Below, one piece after another: positions 11,374 through 23,483 of a stretch of 64,000 nt of DNA. The stretch comes from Brachionus plicatilis. Its lineage: Eukaryota > Rotifera > Eurotatoria > Ploima > Brachionidae. The notes below the pieces were generated by a model that saw nothing but the letters and a program-made list of their open reading frames with translations, was not told the DNA's origin and did not search any database. The position numbers and the translations under genes were made by a program. The stretch covers positions 1,177,296 to 1,241,295 of the forward strand of contig QEOQ01000274.1 of assembly GCA_010279815.1 (NCBI GenBank), written 5' to 3'. The first letter of the stretch is position 1, and every line of letters starts with the position of its first letter.

Positions 11374-14300
11374 TCAATTATCTGCACCCATGATACAAAC
11401 TATTTTTTTTACAGTATGAGCTATTTCATAGCTAAACGAAACAAGATCAGTGATGATCGCATTCTTAAGACTTATCTCTTCCAGTCTTTGATCTGGCAAG
11501 CTCTGGGAGGCAAAAGCTTCCAGCTGAGTGCGATACCTTTGTGTCAAAGTGATCATTTGACTTGACGTGCCCTCTAGCACCACAAGATTCTCCCGAATTT
11601 CAGCCGAATTCAAATTACTCGGAAACAACACAATCATTTCATTTACACAAGCATTTACCTTGTCACATAGTTGTCTTATTAAAGTAAATTCTGAGTCCTT
11701 GGTCGCTTTGAAAAGCTCTTGAACTGCTTTGGTAATTTTTTTCATTTTTTTAATGACCGCGTCTTTGCTCGGCAAATTAGCCGGATCATTGAAAATATTT
11801 TTTGACCTGCTTGCCAAATTTGACGAGGCTGACCTGGAAGGTGACAAAAGTTTTAAATTTTCCAATTGTTTGTTGTATGTAGAGTGAGATGAGTGCAAAG
11901 GTAGTGAATCTTGGCGCTTTGATTTGGCTGGTGATCTGTAAGGTGATGCACTATTTGAATTGAGAGCGGACTTTTGACTCGGGTCATCTTCCATTTTGAG
12001 GGTTTCGTTTGATTGTAGGCCGTCAAAAAGACTGTCTAGCTTTAAATTTTTCAATATGCCGCAATTGTCCGAGTGTATGTTGCCGCCTGGGCTCTTTGAC
12101 TTGTCCAGTTTTTGATTCTGATTGAAAAATATTTTGTTCGAATAGAGCTCGTACTTAGATTTGTGCTCCGAGTCTTTTATCCTGGACTTTGCCAATGGTG
12201 AATGCTCACTTAGTGTGTTAGTTGTAGTGGTGGTTGTCTTGACACTTGAGTACAGATTGTCATTTGAGTAATAGTTGTTTATGTTCTGTGAGATGAAGTT
12301 TGTTGTCTGATTTTTGACTGATTCCGCATTCGAATTGGTTTGTAAGTGCATGTTTTCGGCTCTTAGCTGTGCATTCTCTTCCATCAAGCGTTCTATCTTT
12401 AAGGGAATAATTTTTTCAAAAGAAATTTAATTCATTTTTTATTAAACAAAAATTTATCTTTTTGTTAAATTAATAAAATTGTTAAATTGTAAAATGCTAT
12501 AAAAATTATTCGCAACATTTGAACTATGACTCGTCATAGTCTAAAAGCTTAATAATATTGCAGCTTGGTAAATTGGGTAATGTCCAGAATGTGATCATTA
12601 ATCAATGATCACATATTTTGTGATCAAAAAAGCATCTAATTTATGAAAAAATAAAAATAAATTTTTTTTAGTGATCAGAAAAATTTTTTGGTGATCAGCA
12701 AATTTTTTAAAATATATTAAACTTTATTACCAATTTTCAAAAAGAAAATTTAAGTCTCAATTTTCAAAATAAAATAAAACAAAATCTAAATTATTCTTTG
12801 TGTTTTTTTTACATTTGCAATTTAACACCCTTTTCATTTTTCATAAATTCACCACAAATGCTACATTCTACCGGTTTTGACTGTTTGCTTAATGGTTTTT
12901 TTGCAGCTAATTTACCTGCATCGGACGATTCCACCGGGACCAAAGCCATTTCTTTGTAAAAACTGCCTTTTCTTTTATGGTTTTTAAATCTTAATATATT
13001 TTTCAAAAACTTATAGTTTATTATGGTGAGTTGCAATTTTTTTTTTTGTTTTTTTTATTTAATTCAATATTAACATAATTTTGAAAATTTTGAAATTTCT
13101 AGAAAAAAAAAATTTTGATTTCAACAAAAAAAATTTCATGTGATCAATTTTTGATCATAAAGAGTACACTTAATATTTTGGTGATCAAAATGATTACATT
13201 CTGGACATGACCCGGTAAATTTTCCTCCATTTTAAAGAAAAAATTTTTAGAAATTTTAAAAGTTCTTTTTTTTTAATAAAACTTTTATTTAATGATGTAT
13301 TTTTTTGTTTTCTGCACAGAGCTAAAGCTCCTTAAGAATAAAATATTAAATCAAAATAAAGTTAAATAAAATAGAATAAAATAGAATAGAATAAAAAGTA
13401 AATTAAAAAAAAATGTTGAAATAGTGAGTAACAGGTGACAAATGTTTTCAAATGTTTGTGTGTATATCAATTATTTATTTGGTTATCATGGGTTAAATAA
13501 AACTTTTATTTAATAAAACATTAAATAAAATAAGCTTTTTAAATTTAAATTTGATTCTCAAAACTTCAATGATGCAAACAATTTTTTAGAAAATACAATC
13601 TATATGCCTTTCAGCAAAGAATTGTAATTGATTGCTATCTTTTAGAATATAATTTTATCATAATTCACCTAAATATCTTAAAGCTCAATTGCCTAAAAAT
13701 AACTCAAGAAATTTAAGTTATAATTTAAAGAATAGTTCGAATCTAATCGAACAAATGTGAAAAACAATTAAGTGAGAAAAAGCGTTCTGATACTTTCACT
13801 GGAGATTAATTAATAGCTTTGTGATCAAGAGATCAATGTTGAAATTATCTACCTATAGGTTTTCAATATTTAATGATATCAATTTACTATTTACAGATTT
13901 TGTAATTTAAAATTAAAATTTTTAATTTTTTTCACTAGCCTGTTGTTTAAGCTTGAAACTTAATTTATTTATTTATTAAATTGATTTTTTTTAAATAGTA
14001 AAGTGTTAAAAAAATTATTTGCAATATTTTAACTGTGACCCGTCATAGTCTAAAAGCATAATTATATTGCAGCTTGGTAAATTTTCGTCCATTTTATACA
14101 AAAACTTTTTTGAAGTGACTCGGATCAAATATTTATTAGGTTATCATGAGTAAAGAATTTTTTATAATTTTTTTTAAATGAAATTTTTATTTAATTATAT
14201 ATTTTTTTTGTTTTCTGTACCGAGCTAAAGCTTCTTCAGAGTAAAATATTAAATAAAAATAAAGCTAAATAAAATAGAATAAAAAGAAAATTAAAAAAAA

Positions 14301-17300
14301 ATGCTGAAATAGAGATTTACAGGTGACAAATCTTTACACAGTTGAGGCTTAAGAAAAAAATGAAAATAAAGTAAGGTAGCAAGTACTCAATGGAGTCAAG
14401 TATTCGAATTATCTTGATTCAACACCTGTTTTGTATTCTGACAATCTATAAAACAGAATGGCTCAGTCCTGTACCAAAATATCTCTCACTCAACTAAAAA
14501 TTGGCATTGTGAAATTTCATACAAAATTCCAATACAAAAATAAAAAAACTTTATAATCTTCATTCTAAATGTCCAAAACTTGCTGCTGCAGATGGAACAA
14601 AGAGAAAAAACTTTTGCTTCACCTACAGCGGAATTCTGCAAAATTGCATTCTATTTTAAAATATTTAGATTAAGGTGTAATTAATTTGTACAAATTTTGC
14701 AGACTTCCGCAGTAGGTGAAACAAAAGTTTTAATACTGTTTGTTGCTTTAAACAGTATAAAAAACGAATATTTACGAAAATATACGTAAAATTACTTTTT
14801 TGCAAATTTTTGTTAAAAAAGTGAGAAATTCAAATTTTCAAAAAAATCGTCTAAAATTTTGAATTTTCGACTGTTTTTTGGCCTTTTTACATTTTACGGT
14901 AATTATGGTAAATTTACGTAAAATTCCGTAAATTTACGTTAATAAACGTAATTTTACTATTCTATCTTTACGTAAATTTACGTAAAATCCAAGTGGCGTA
15001 GCGCTACTGTATTTAAAAATTGCACCACAAGTACCAAATGATTCTGAATAGACCCAATTTGCTGTAAAAAGAGCCCAGAGAAAACATACATACCCAATGC
15101 AACGAGTAGAAGTTTTAATTTTTTTTTGAAATTAAGCATTTAAAATGGTTGTCCCTAAAATCCGGAACCGGAACATGGAACCCGGAACCAAAATAAAATC
15201 CGGAACTAGAATTAGAAAATCCGGAACTAAATTCAAGTTAAAAATTACATGCTAATATTCCGAACCGGAACCATCTTTTCTAAAACACGGAACCAGAAAA
15301 AGTAAAAAAATGTATAATTTTAACAAAAAAAAACAAAGAGTAAAGTGATTAGTTTAACAAAGTTAAAAAGAAATAATAAAAAAAATACTAAATCTTGGAG
15401 GAAACATCCAGTTAATATTATTGAGCCTGAGTTAAAAGATGTGGAGAATGTTGAAAAGGACAGCTTGCCAAGTTTTACATAATCAGGATCTGAGACCAGA
15501 AAGTTGGTTTTTAAGTAATTTGAGTATTAAATTTTGAAATGCAAAAATCTAAAAAATATTTTTTAAGAAAATATACTAAAAGTCAATTGAAAACTTTGTC
15601 GTATTTTGTTAGTGATGTGAGCGTTCTTCGTGATAAGTCAGTTTTAATTAAGGAAGATATAATGAAAATTATTCCAGCTTCAATACCTGACGAATGTAAA
15701 TATTGAAAAATTTGAATGTTTTTTTCAGCCCGACGCATTACTAAGTTTAAAAAAAATTTTAGAAGTAAAAATTTGTCAAATTGAACATCGTGTTACACGA
15801 AATAAAAAATAATTTTTTGATAATTTTCCGTTAATTTCATTAAATTTAAAATATAAATAAATTATTGACTTTTGTAAATTATTTTTAAATCAGTTCCGGA
15901 TTTTAGTAGGACTTCGGTTCCGTTCCGTTTTTTAGGATGTTCCGGTTCCGGATTTTAGTATACAGTTCCGTATGAAAAATGTTAAAACAAAAACTTGAAA
16001 ACAGGTCACATTAATTTTATTACTAGTCACGAAAATAATAAAATCATAAATTTTTTTTCTTATTTTTAAAATTCTTTATTACTAGTCACAAAAATAATAA
16101 AATCACAAAATTAATTTTTTTATTTTTAAAATTCTTTATTGCTGGTCACATTTTAGGTGACAAGTCGAAAAAAATATCTGGTCACATAAGAGGCGAGACT
16201 CAAAAAATTTTTCAAATTTAAATTAAAAAAAAAATACTTAAATTGATAAAATTTTAATTAATAAAAAGCTATTTACCATCGATTTCATTAAATTATTTTC
16301 GCTCCTAATTTCGCTCAGTTCAGTATTAATTTGAGGGCTAATGGGTGATTTTCCATGTGTTGGTGTACCGGCTGAATTATTGAGATCAATTTTGTTCAAG
16401 CTATTCATGATAAAATTTAGTGCCGACTCGGCATTTGCCACTAGAGATGACTGGATGTGCTGAGGTGCTTTTTCAAATTTAGTGTTCAGTATTTTGGTTA
16501 ACTTTGAATTTGGAGAAGAGGCCGAGGATGCCGAAGAAGCGGACAAAGTCGGCGAACAAATAAAATTTTTTGCCTGTACTGAGTTCAGGTCCAATTTAAG
16601 AGGAGTTGTCACACTTTTGTTTTTGACCTCGGTCTGGGTCGACTCGGACTCGGAAGCAACACTGGCATAGTCTTCATCAGATGGTACTTTGTCATACAAA
16701 TCGTCATCAAAGTCCTCGTCAGCTACATCCTCTATTGAATTGTTCACCTCTTTTCTAGGCGATTCGAATAGCGAAAGGTAGCGCCGTTCATACTCATACA
16801 ATATTTCGATCAACAAGCCTGAGAATTCGTAGCTGTTAAAACGCGCTAATTTTTGCCTTAGCTTATAAAATAAAATTAAAAAAATAATTTTTTTAAAAAT
16901 TTTATTCAATATGAAAAATATACTTGATTTCTAGTCTGAGTGAAACAACTTTTTATGACCAAAAATGGTATTGCTTCATTCATCAAGTTTGGTCCTACTA
17001 TACATTTCCAAACTAAAAAAAAATAAATAAATTTTTTAGAAATTTTTTTAATTAATTGTATTAACTTGTTTCAAGTTGACGACGATCTAACTCGTCATAA
17101 ATGTCCTTTGAGAGCTCGTCAAATAAATAATCAGGTAACTTAATTAAATAATTTAATTTCCCAGCAAATGGCTTATGAACCAAAAACCTGAGTTGGTCAA
17201 AAGTCAAAGTCAGACTTTGACTATAACGATTGTAGATTTAGATTTCACTTGAGACCAGAATTTTGAAAAAACTAAATAAAATTATAAAAAAAAAAATTTA

Positions 17301-20300
17301 TTGAACATAATTTAAATCAAAATCAATCAATTTCTCTTACAAAAAAGAAATAAAAAAACTAAAAAAAATATGTAAAATTTAAATCTTGGACTTTGCATAT
17401 TTTTTATGTTTTTTTTAGACTTTGAATTTAATATTTTTCAAGTCAAGTCAAGCCAAGATTTTAACTTTACATATTTTTTTGCGGCGGTGAAGATTGGAGC
17501 AAAAAAACTTAAAGCAAAACAAAATTTTTTTTTTTCAAATTTAAAAATTAAGTGATAATTTTGAACAAATCTTAAATTTTTTAACTTGAAATTAAAAAAA
17601 AAAAGTTAAAAAAACTTAACAATTAGTACTGTTTCTATCAATATTCGATCTATCCTTTTAAATTTAAAGATTTTTAAAATTTTTTGTTTTTGTTTACGTT
17701 TAACAACTTATATTTGGAAATGTTAAAAATTAATTTTTTAAATAATTGGTAAAAATTTAAATAAAACTGGTGTTAATTTTAGTAAAAATTATTTTGCTAC
17801 AGTTTTGGCTCCAAATTTCACCACCGCATATTTTTTTTGGTTTTTTTATTTCTTTTTTGTAAGAGAAATTGATTGATTTCTATTTAAATTATGTTCATTA
17901 CAATTTTTTTTCTTTAATTTTATTTAATTTTTTCAAAATTCTAGTCTTTAATGAAAACTAAATCTTGACTAGACTTTGACTTTTGACCAACTCTGTCAAA
18001 AACTTACCTCATCTAATTTGAGATTCCTCGCATCTTTGGGCTCCAGTGATAGATCGGGTATCATAAAATGCTGTCCTGATCGGTGATCAGGCTTTTTATT
18101 GCATAAAAAGTAGCTAATGTCATCAGTTAGCTCGAACTGGAGCTCGACCAAGCGATCAGCGATGGTTTCGAGATTCAGGCTTCTAGCTAAATCGAGCGCT
18201 GTTAAACCATTTCGGTCAACACTGGTCAATTCCGCGCCATATAAACACAAAATTTCTATTTGGCCTATTTGATTATTCAATATGGCCTCATGTATACATT
18301 GATTAGCTGTCTCTTGACATCTGTAATTGGCGTCAGCTCCCTGAGATAATATTCGAAGTGTTTGCTCATAATTACTTGTTTTTACACATGAAAACAATTG
18401 CTTTAAAAAATAAAATTATTAAAAAATGGCATGGTTTTTTCCAGCAGACTATTTCTTTTTTAACCAGGTTAAAAATAAAAACATCTAAACTTTGCCATAG
18501 AACAATGAAACAGTGACATAATATATCGTATCCTACTAAACACCGCCAAAATCGTCTAATTAATTAACACTGAAAGCAATCTTGAGAAATTAGCCGTAAA
18601 ATATGGACATAAAGTTGTTTTTCCGTCTAAATTTCATCTTGAGCTCAATCCTATAGAAGGTCTTTGGTGTTATTTAAAACAGCATATTAGAGCAAGAACA
18701 AATCAGACATTTCCAAGAATGATGGAAGTTTTAGCCGAAGCAAAAGAAAAGTATTTGGGTTCTGAGCTTTCAAAAAAAATTAATTAGACGATTTTGGCGG
18801 TGTTTAGTAGGATACGATAATACGTTCAGGTTCTAAAAGCATATTTTTCAGGAAAATCGAAAAAAACAGTAGTTGAGCACCTAAAAATATCGAATTCTTT
18901 AGTTTAATCTAAAAATTCTAATAAAAGAATTCAAATTTGACAAATTTGTTAAAAATCACATGATTTAAAGAGATTTTTTAAGAGAAATAAAGCAATAAAA
19001 TAAAAAATTAAAACCATAGATTTGTTCAGAATTTTGTCTGAAGATTTAAAAAAAAAAAATAAATCGGGTCATAATTGATCCCTCGGAGGAGATACGATTT
19101 AAACCAGAAAAAACACATTTTTTTCCTTTTTTTAGCCAACAAAAACCGCCACACCCTTTTTTTTTTCTAAATTACATTAGCATGTAGAGAATTTTATGCT
19201 CTTTCAGAATATATATACTTTTTTAGTATATTTAAGTTTTATCTTTGAGATTTTGAGTCTTAAAGAACAACAACTTTTTAAAAGGTTTGCTATTTTAGGA
19301 ACCCTGGGTGTAGAAAATTTTTTTTTTGCCCCCTTCAAAAAAATTTTTTTTCTGAGGTTTTTGAGGGCGTAGATTACGAATTTTGAGTCAAAAATGTGAA
19401 ATTCAGATGGCACTAAAGTTTTGAATTTCGTGAACTTTATTTTATTAATAATTTTTTTCTATTTAATGGTATCAGACTTAGGTATCAAAAAAAAAACTAA
19501 ATATGTTAAACTAATTCGTTTAATTAAAATATATTTTTTCAGTAAAATTGGTTTTTTTTCTTTTTTCTAGAGCCATTAGCAATTTTAGATACATTTGCAC
19601 AGAGCTAGTTGTTTTAGAGCCAGTTGTGGAACAAGTCAAGTTTCTCCTGTTAAAAATGTTTTAATTCAGAATATGCGGTATCATAGAATCGAAAAGAGCA
19701 TTATTCACGTTTATTTTTTTCTCTCACCTTTTTATTATCTCGATTTATTCAGCTTCTAATATGAAATCATTAATATTATCAGTTATTCTTGAATGAAGTT
19801 TGTTTGGCTTTACAAGTTCGAAACTTGATGATGATTCTGTCATTATTTTAATTTTTATTTTCTAATCAATAAATAAGAAAATATGGATTTTTTAAAAATA
19901 TAAAATGAAAGAATACTTAATTGTTTTTAGTGAATTTTATTTTATTTTGATGTCAACTGTCTAATTAAAACAATTTGGTAAAGTTAAAGAGAAAATAGAA
20001 AACCAATTTTTTTGAGACAAGTTAAAAAAAATTGATATCATTATTGAATATAAGTCTTGTTTATTTATGTTTATTTTAAATAACATTCTGGTATGAAACT
20101 TAAAAATTAATTTTTAAATATTTGACAAGTAAAAAAATGCTATATATTTTTAACCAATTTTACTTTATTTTGATTTTATATTTTATTCTGAAAGATATTT
20201 CAGTAAAAAAAATGAATAAATTATAAAGATAGATTTTAAACTTTTTATTTTTTTTTTGAACTTAAGTTCATTTTTGTTACCAAAAATATTCATACTTTGA

Positions 20301-21528
20301 CTAAAATTGTTATGGAAATAAAAAAAAAATTTATAAAAAAAAATAATCTATAATTAAAAAATTTTCATTAAATCAGAGTATAATCACCAGTTTCAAGTCA
20401 AGTCCGAAGTTTAAATTTAATTTTAGTGACATTGACTTAAAAATCAAGTCATTTTCAAGTCAAAATTAATTTTTGATTTTTTTAAATTTCCATGCAGTCA
20501 TGATCACGGTGAAAAGAATTTTTTGCTATTCCAGGTAGTTTATTGTGGTGGCCTAGTTAAAGTCAAAGTCACTAAAATTAAGCTCCTAGTCCTAAAGACA
20601 TAAAACTTATAAACAATTTAAATTCATAATTTCGAAAATAGATTTTTTTTTTATTTTTGTGGAAAATTTACCTAATAAATTAAAGAAATTTATTATTGTT
20701 CAAATTTCAGAAGTTATTAAATTTATTAAATAGTCAGTTGAATAACTGTTTTTGTCAGTCAAAAAAAATTAACCCTATTTCAGAAATCGAGAAATTGTAA
20801 TACAACTGCATAATTAAAGATAAAAAGATTTTCCGTAACATTCTAAGAAACCTTTGTACAAATATATCCAAAAAATTTCATTTACTTGATTTAATTCCTC
20901 GATACTAGAATATTTACCTCGTGATATAAAAGCCAAATTTTCGTATTTCATTTTAATAAAATTTAATCTCACTGCACTTGAATTTTAGTTTTTTTAAATT
21001 TAAAAATAAAATAAAAATAAATTAAAAAAATTACTTTGAATCTTTATGGTTGGGTTTTTTTAAATTTTTAAGAGCAAGATTTAGACTTTTAAGAGTGTTT
21101 GTTGAGTCATTTGAGTTGGACAAACTTGCCTCCCAAATGCCATTTGAATTTGATCTTACCAGCTCATAAAGAGTCTAAAAATTAATTTTTTTTAATTTTA
21201 TAAAAAAGTTCCAATTTATGTCCATACGTCCATTAAGGATTGGGGCCAATGACTTTTTTTTAAAGATTTTACCACCGATATGCACCGACCGAGAGTGCGG
21301 TGACACAGACAGCAACTATCACAAATCACAACCCCATGGTTTAGCGAAGCCCATTGAGCATCTTGGATAAAAAAATTAAATTTTTTATTTCTACCAACAT
21401 CAAGGGTTACTTGATGAGCCACAGTCAGCACATTCGTGTATTGAGCTTGCATTATTTAGCTGAGAATTGGAGTTATGATTACTCGGGGATGAATTGATGG
21501 TCGAAAATTTTGACTTGCTCAGAGTCAT
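11374..21528 (-). CDS. GIT: GIT-type Arf GTPase-activating protein
   Basis: Nine exons: 21411-21528, 21228-21361, 21035-21174, 20886-20976, 18008-18400, 17066-17138, 16924-17012, 16277-16861 and 11374-12396, giving 881 residues with all phases matching. The order is that of animal GIT1/GIT2. An ArfGAP zinc finger comes first: C33-x2-C36-x16-C53-x2-C56, with the arginine finger in HRTLGR at 61. Ankyrin repeats follow on exon 5, then Spa2-homology segments (LFDELSKDIYDELDRR on exon 6; RQKLARFNSYEF on exon 8), a coiled coil (exon 8/9 junction) and the C-terminal paxillin-binding bundle. GIT proteins act as Arf6 GAPs and PIX/paxillin scaffolds at adhesions (family knowledge). Introns 4, 5 and 8 (2.5, 0.9 and 3.9 kb) are swollen by transposons, the others are 49-62 nt. 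Start: first ATG, 21528. Exon 8 contains an acidic and serine-rich insertion. Confidence 0.92.
12490..13450. repeat. Duplicated segment, copy 1 (interrupted by a hAT element)
   Basis: From AAATGCTATAAAAATTATT onward this segment matches 13990-14345 in order: CGTCATAGTCTAAAAGC, ATTGCAGCTTGGTAAATT, CTCCATTTT, the GAGCTAAAGCTC hairpin, and AACAGGTGACAAAT. It differs by the insertion at 12575-13213. The hairpin followed by an AT tail resembles 3' ends of the LINE family found at 36.2 kb, so both copies may be retroelement tails. Confidence 0.7.
12575..13213. mobile_element. hAT-like non-autonomous transposon in GIT intron 8
   Basis: Ends GGGTAATGTCCAGAATGT and (inverted) GGGTCATGTCCAGAATGT, flanked by the exact 8-bp duplication GGTAAATT (12567-12574, 13214-13221). 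The paralogous segment at 13990-14345 has a single GGTAAATT (14076-14083) and no insert, a natural empty site. Repeated TGATCA words lie near both ends. Inside, minus strand, a 75-codon frame (12809-13036) contains CSICGEFMKNEKG, like half of a C2H2/BED zinc finger. It may be a remnant of transposase or a captured exon. Confidence 0.9.
13990..14345. repeat. Duplicated segment, copy 2 (empty site)
   Basis: Partner of 12490-13450 in the same orientation. The GGTAAATT target at 14076-14083 is uninterrupted. It ends with ACAGGTGACAAATC, as copy 1 ends with ACAGGTGACAAATG. Confidence 0.7.
14607..14731. mobile_element. Small palindromic MITE
   Basis: Inverted ends AAAACTTTTGCTTCACCTAC and GTAGGTGAAACAAAAGTTTT extend inward to CTGCAAAATT/AATTTTGCAG. 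About 125 bp with no coding capacity. A relic of the same ends (CCCGCAGTAAATGAAACAAA) is visible near 47104. Confidence 0.6.
14738..15016. repeat. ACGTAA-rich element, locus 1
   Basis: Many copies of TTACGTAAA and ATTTACGTAAAAT lie between a hairpin (TACTGTTT...AAACAGTA, 14737-14760) and an end reading GGCGTAGCGCTACTGTA. Similar ACGTAA-rich segments occur near 26.5, 28.3 and 63.7 kb. It is interpreted as a Tc1/mariner-type MITE, but the two ends here do not pair cleanly. Confidence 0.45.
15155..15958. mobile_element. TIR element with CCGGAACC subterminal repeats
   Basis: The inverted ends share CTAAAATCCGGAACCGGAAC. Further CCGGAAC words repeat inward on the left (to about 15300) and as GTTCCGG on the right (from about 15895). 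The body carries an open frame 15324-15482 (plus), about 50 codons, with the basic run KSWRKHP. No DDE motif was seen and no target duplication could be fixed. Confidence 0.6.
17188..17995. mobile_element. hAT-type foldback element in GIT intron 5
   Basis: Ends CTGAGTTGGTCAAAAGTC and (inverted) CAGAGTTGGTCAAAAGTC with long arms of about 200 bp. The flanks CCAAAAAC (17180-17187) and TCAAAAAC (17996-18003) are an 8-bp duplication with one mismatch. The right end lies five bases from the exon 5 splice donor (18006-18007). Removing the insert leaves an intron of 53 nt, the normal size here. Ends match the small element at 52386-52518, so they are one family. Confidence 0.85.
18526..18817. mobile_element. 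Internally deleted Tc1/IS630-like element
   Basis: Ends TCGTATCCTACTAAACACCG and its inverse, about 35-40 bp long, flanked by TA. The 292-bp body keeps only the 3' end of a DDE transposase. It sits in GIT intron 4. Confidence 0.85.
18560..18787 (+). pseudogene. C-terminal remnant of a Tc1/IS630-type DDE transposase
   Basis: Open from 18560 to TAG at 18785-18787. It reads SKFHLELNPIEGLWCYLKQ, the tail of the DDE_3 catalytic domain in which the E of NPIE would be the third acidic residue. The first two acidic residues and the DNA-binding domain are gone. It lies on the strand opposite to GIT and is not expected to make protein. Confidence 0.8.
19272..19434 (-). repeat. Dispersed repeat, copy 2
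   Basis: Inverted, near-identical partner of 768-929, here inside GIT intron 4. Differences are mostly single substitutions and homopolymer lengths. Confidence 0.75.
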
Positions 21529-21613
21529 TCTTGGAAAAATTAGGAAATTTTTTTATCAAATCCACAGACCCTAATTACAGAGTCAAAAAAAAATAATATT
21601 TAGAAAAATAAAA

Positions 21614-22248
21614 CTATTTTTTTTTATTTTTATCATCAGATTTAGAAATTAAATGAGTTAAATAGGTAGTCCAGAGAATAGCGGCTGCATTGGAGAACAA
21701 TACTCTCGAGTGGAGCGGGATTACATAAAAATTTAGTAGAATTATAAAAGGCCAGACTTTGTAAGATTCGATAATGATCGGCATGCACCGGTCCTTGACT
21801 CTTTGAATTGCGGCATGGTGCGATTTTCCGTCGGTAATGGCAAGGTAGTAGAGAAAGGCCGCGTTGAGCACAAAAGGTGACGTAGCTTGATCGGCTAGCA
21901 TCATTTTTAATGGCCTTAAAAATGTTTTTGGATTTGGAAATATTTTTAGTTCGAGAGCGAACCACCAATATTTCAGTACTGGACCCTTAAATAAAGATAA
22001 GAGGTTTTTTTTTAAAAAGGTTATTTGGAAAGATAGCTCACAGAAAATATAAGACCATAGGAAGCGTATTGGAAAAGATTGTACCAGTTGAATGGTTTTT
22101 TTGTCTTCGAATACATCATAGCCTGGCAAATAAGGTTTCCGGTGCCCATACCTACGGCCGAGGTAAGCGAAATGCCGACCAGCGGATGTCTTGTTACGAA
22201 GTTCTGATACAACTTTAAGACTTTGTTATTTTGAATTAATTTTATCAT
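21614..22248 (-). CDS. MPV17/PMP22 family membrane protein, paralogue A
   Basis: Exons 22042-22248 and 21614-21985, a 56-nt intron, giving 192 residues. MPV17-family proteins are four-helix membrane proteins of mitochondria or peroxisomes; MPV17 itself is tied to mtDNA maintenance (family knowledge). Family landmarks: YQNFVTRHPLVG near the N-terminus, GNLICQ, GPVLKYWW at the start of exon 2, the LADQATSPFV run, and the ending ESYKVWPFI then ILWTTYLTHL. The start is the first ATG before a basic-hydrophobic segment. The stop lies only about 85 bp upstream of the GIT start on the same strand. The paralogue at 23484-24123 shares the intron after the GLIFS/GLLVS region only in position of sequence, not as a splice site, so the copies have diverged in structure. 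Confidence 0.88.
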
Positions 22249-23483
22249 TTTTTACTTTTTTTTTTAATTTTATCATTTTTAAAGGTTTATTTAAGATGCA
22301 AAATTTCAAATTTTACAAATGTTAAGTCTTACTTTGCATTCGATAATAGAAATTTTTCTTATTCAACACAAGGCTAAGTACTTGGTTTTTAGTCTGAAGT
22401 AAAATTTGTTTTGAAATTTTTGAAATTTTGTTTGATTTAATAAACTATTCTCATCTTTGATTTTTATCACAAATTTATTCCATCGATAAAAATTAACTTA
22501 TATGAATTTTATTTTTTCCGATATAATAACTCTTCTCAAATAAAAAAATATCTTAATTTTTAAATTATTTTTTTTTTTCATTTAAAAAAAGGTTTTTTTT
22601 GTCTCAAAATAATTTAAAGTTTCTCATACCCAAAACTTCGAGTCCATCGTTGTTACAAGAAAGACAGAAAGTAGCTCCTTTTCACCTCCATATTTACTTC
22701 CTTTTCAATCTCTGTCTCGCCATAGATTTTTTTTGCCAAAAATTATTTTCCAAATTTTTATAAAAATAAAGTCATTTTATTCAATAAAGATTTTTTATGC
22801 AAGTTAAGAAATTTTAACAAAGAAATATTTTTTATATTCAAGTAGTAATTTTGGAGAGGAAATTTTTTTATTAAAAAAAATTTATTTTACTGAAGAAAAT
22901 AATTTATTGCAATTTTTAGAAAGTATTATTTAACTTCTGAAATTTACTCAGAAAATTTATGTGTCAATTTGTAGTGCTAAAATGGCGGGCAATTAAAAAT
23001 CATAAAAAAAATTTTAAATTTAAGAATTTAAACCTAGCAAAACTAATTTTTTTTGAAGTCGTGGCTTTTTTTTATTAATACTTTCCTAGTTCTCTTGATA
23101 CAGCATAACAAAAAAGCAGGATTTGACTTATAAATATTTTAGTTTCGATGACCCTAAAAAAATCGAAACTTGTTTTTTCATTTTTTAAAATTAAATAAAA
23201 TGACAAAAAAAAAATTATTGAAATTAAATAAAATAAATTGAATTCTTGAACTCAGTATTTTTATTATTTTTTTATAAAAATAAACGAAGCTTATTTTTCG
23301 ATAAAAAAAAAGAATATCCGATTTTTTTTTGAAAAAATTGATTAATTAAATAAAAATAAACATAAATAATTTATTAATTTAGATAAAAATTTACACAAGG
23401 CTTTATATCTTGTCACTGAAAACAACAAACAAAACAGACTAATTTAAAATTTTATTTAAATAGCGCCAAAATTTGTCATAAAT
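22249..23483. other. Spacer between the two MPV17 paralogues
   Basis: AT-rich. A short patch at 22640-22730 is less AT-rich but has only a brief frame on the minus strand. No gene is supported. Confidence 0.5.
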
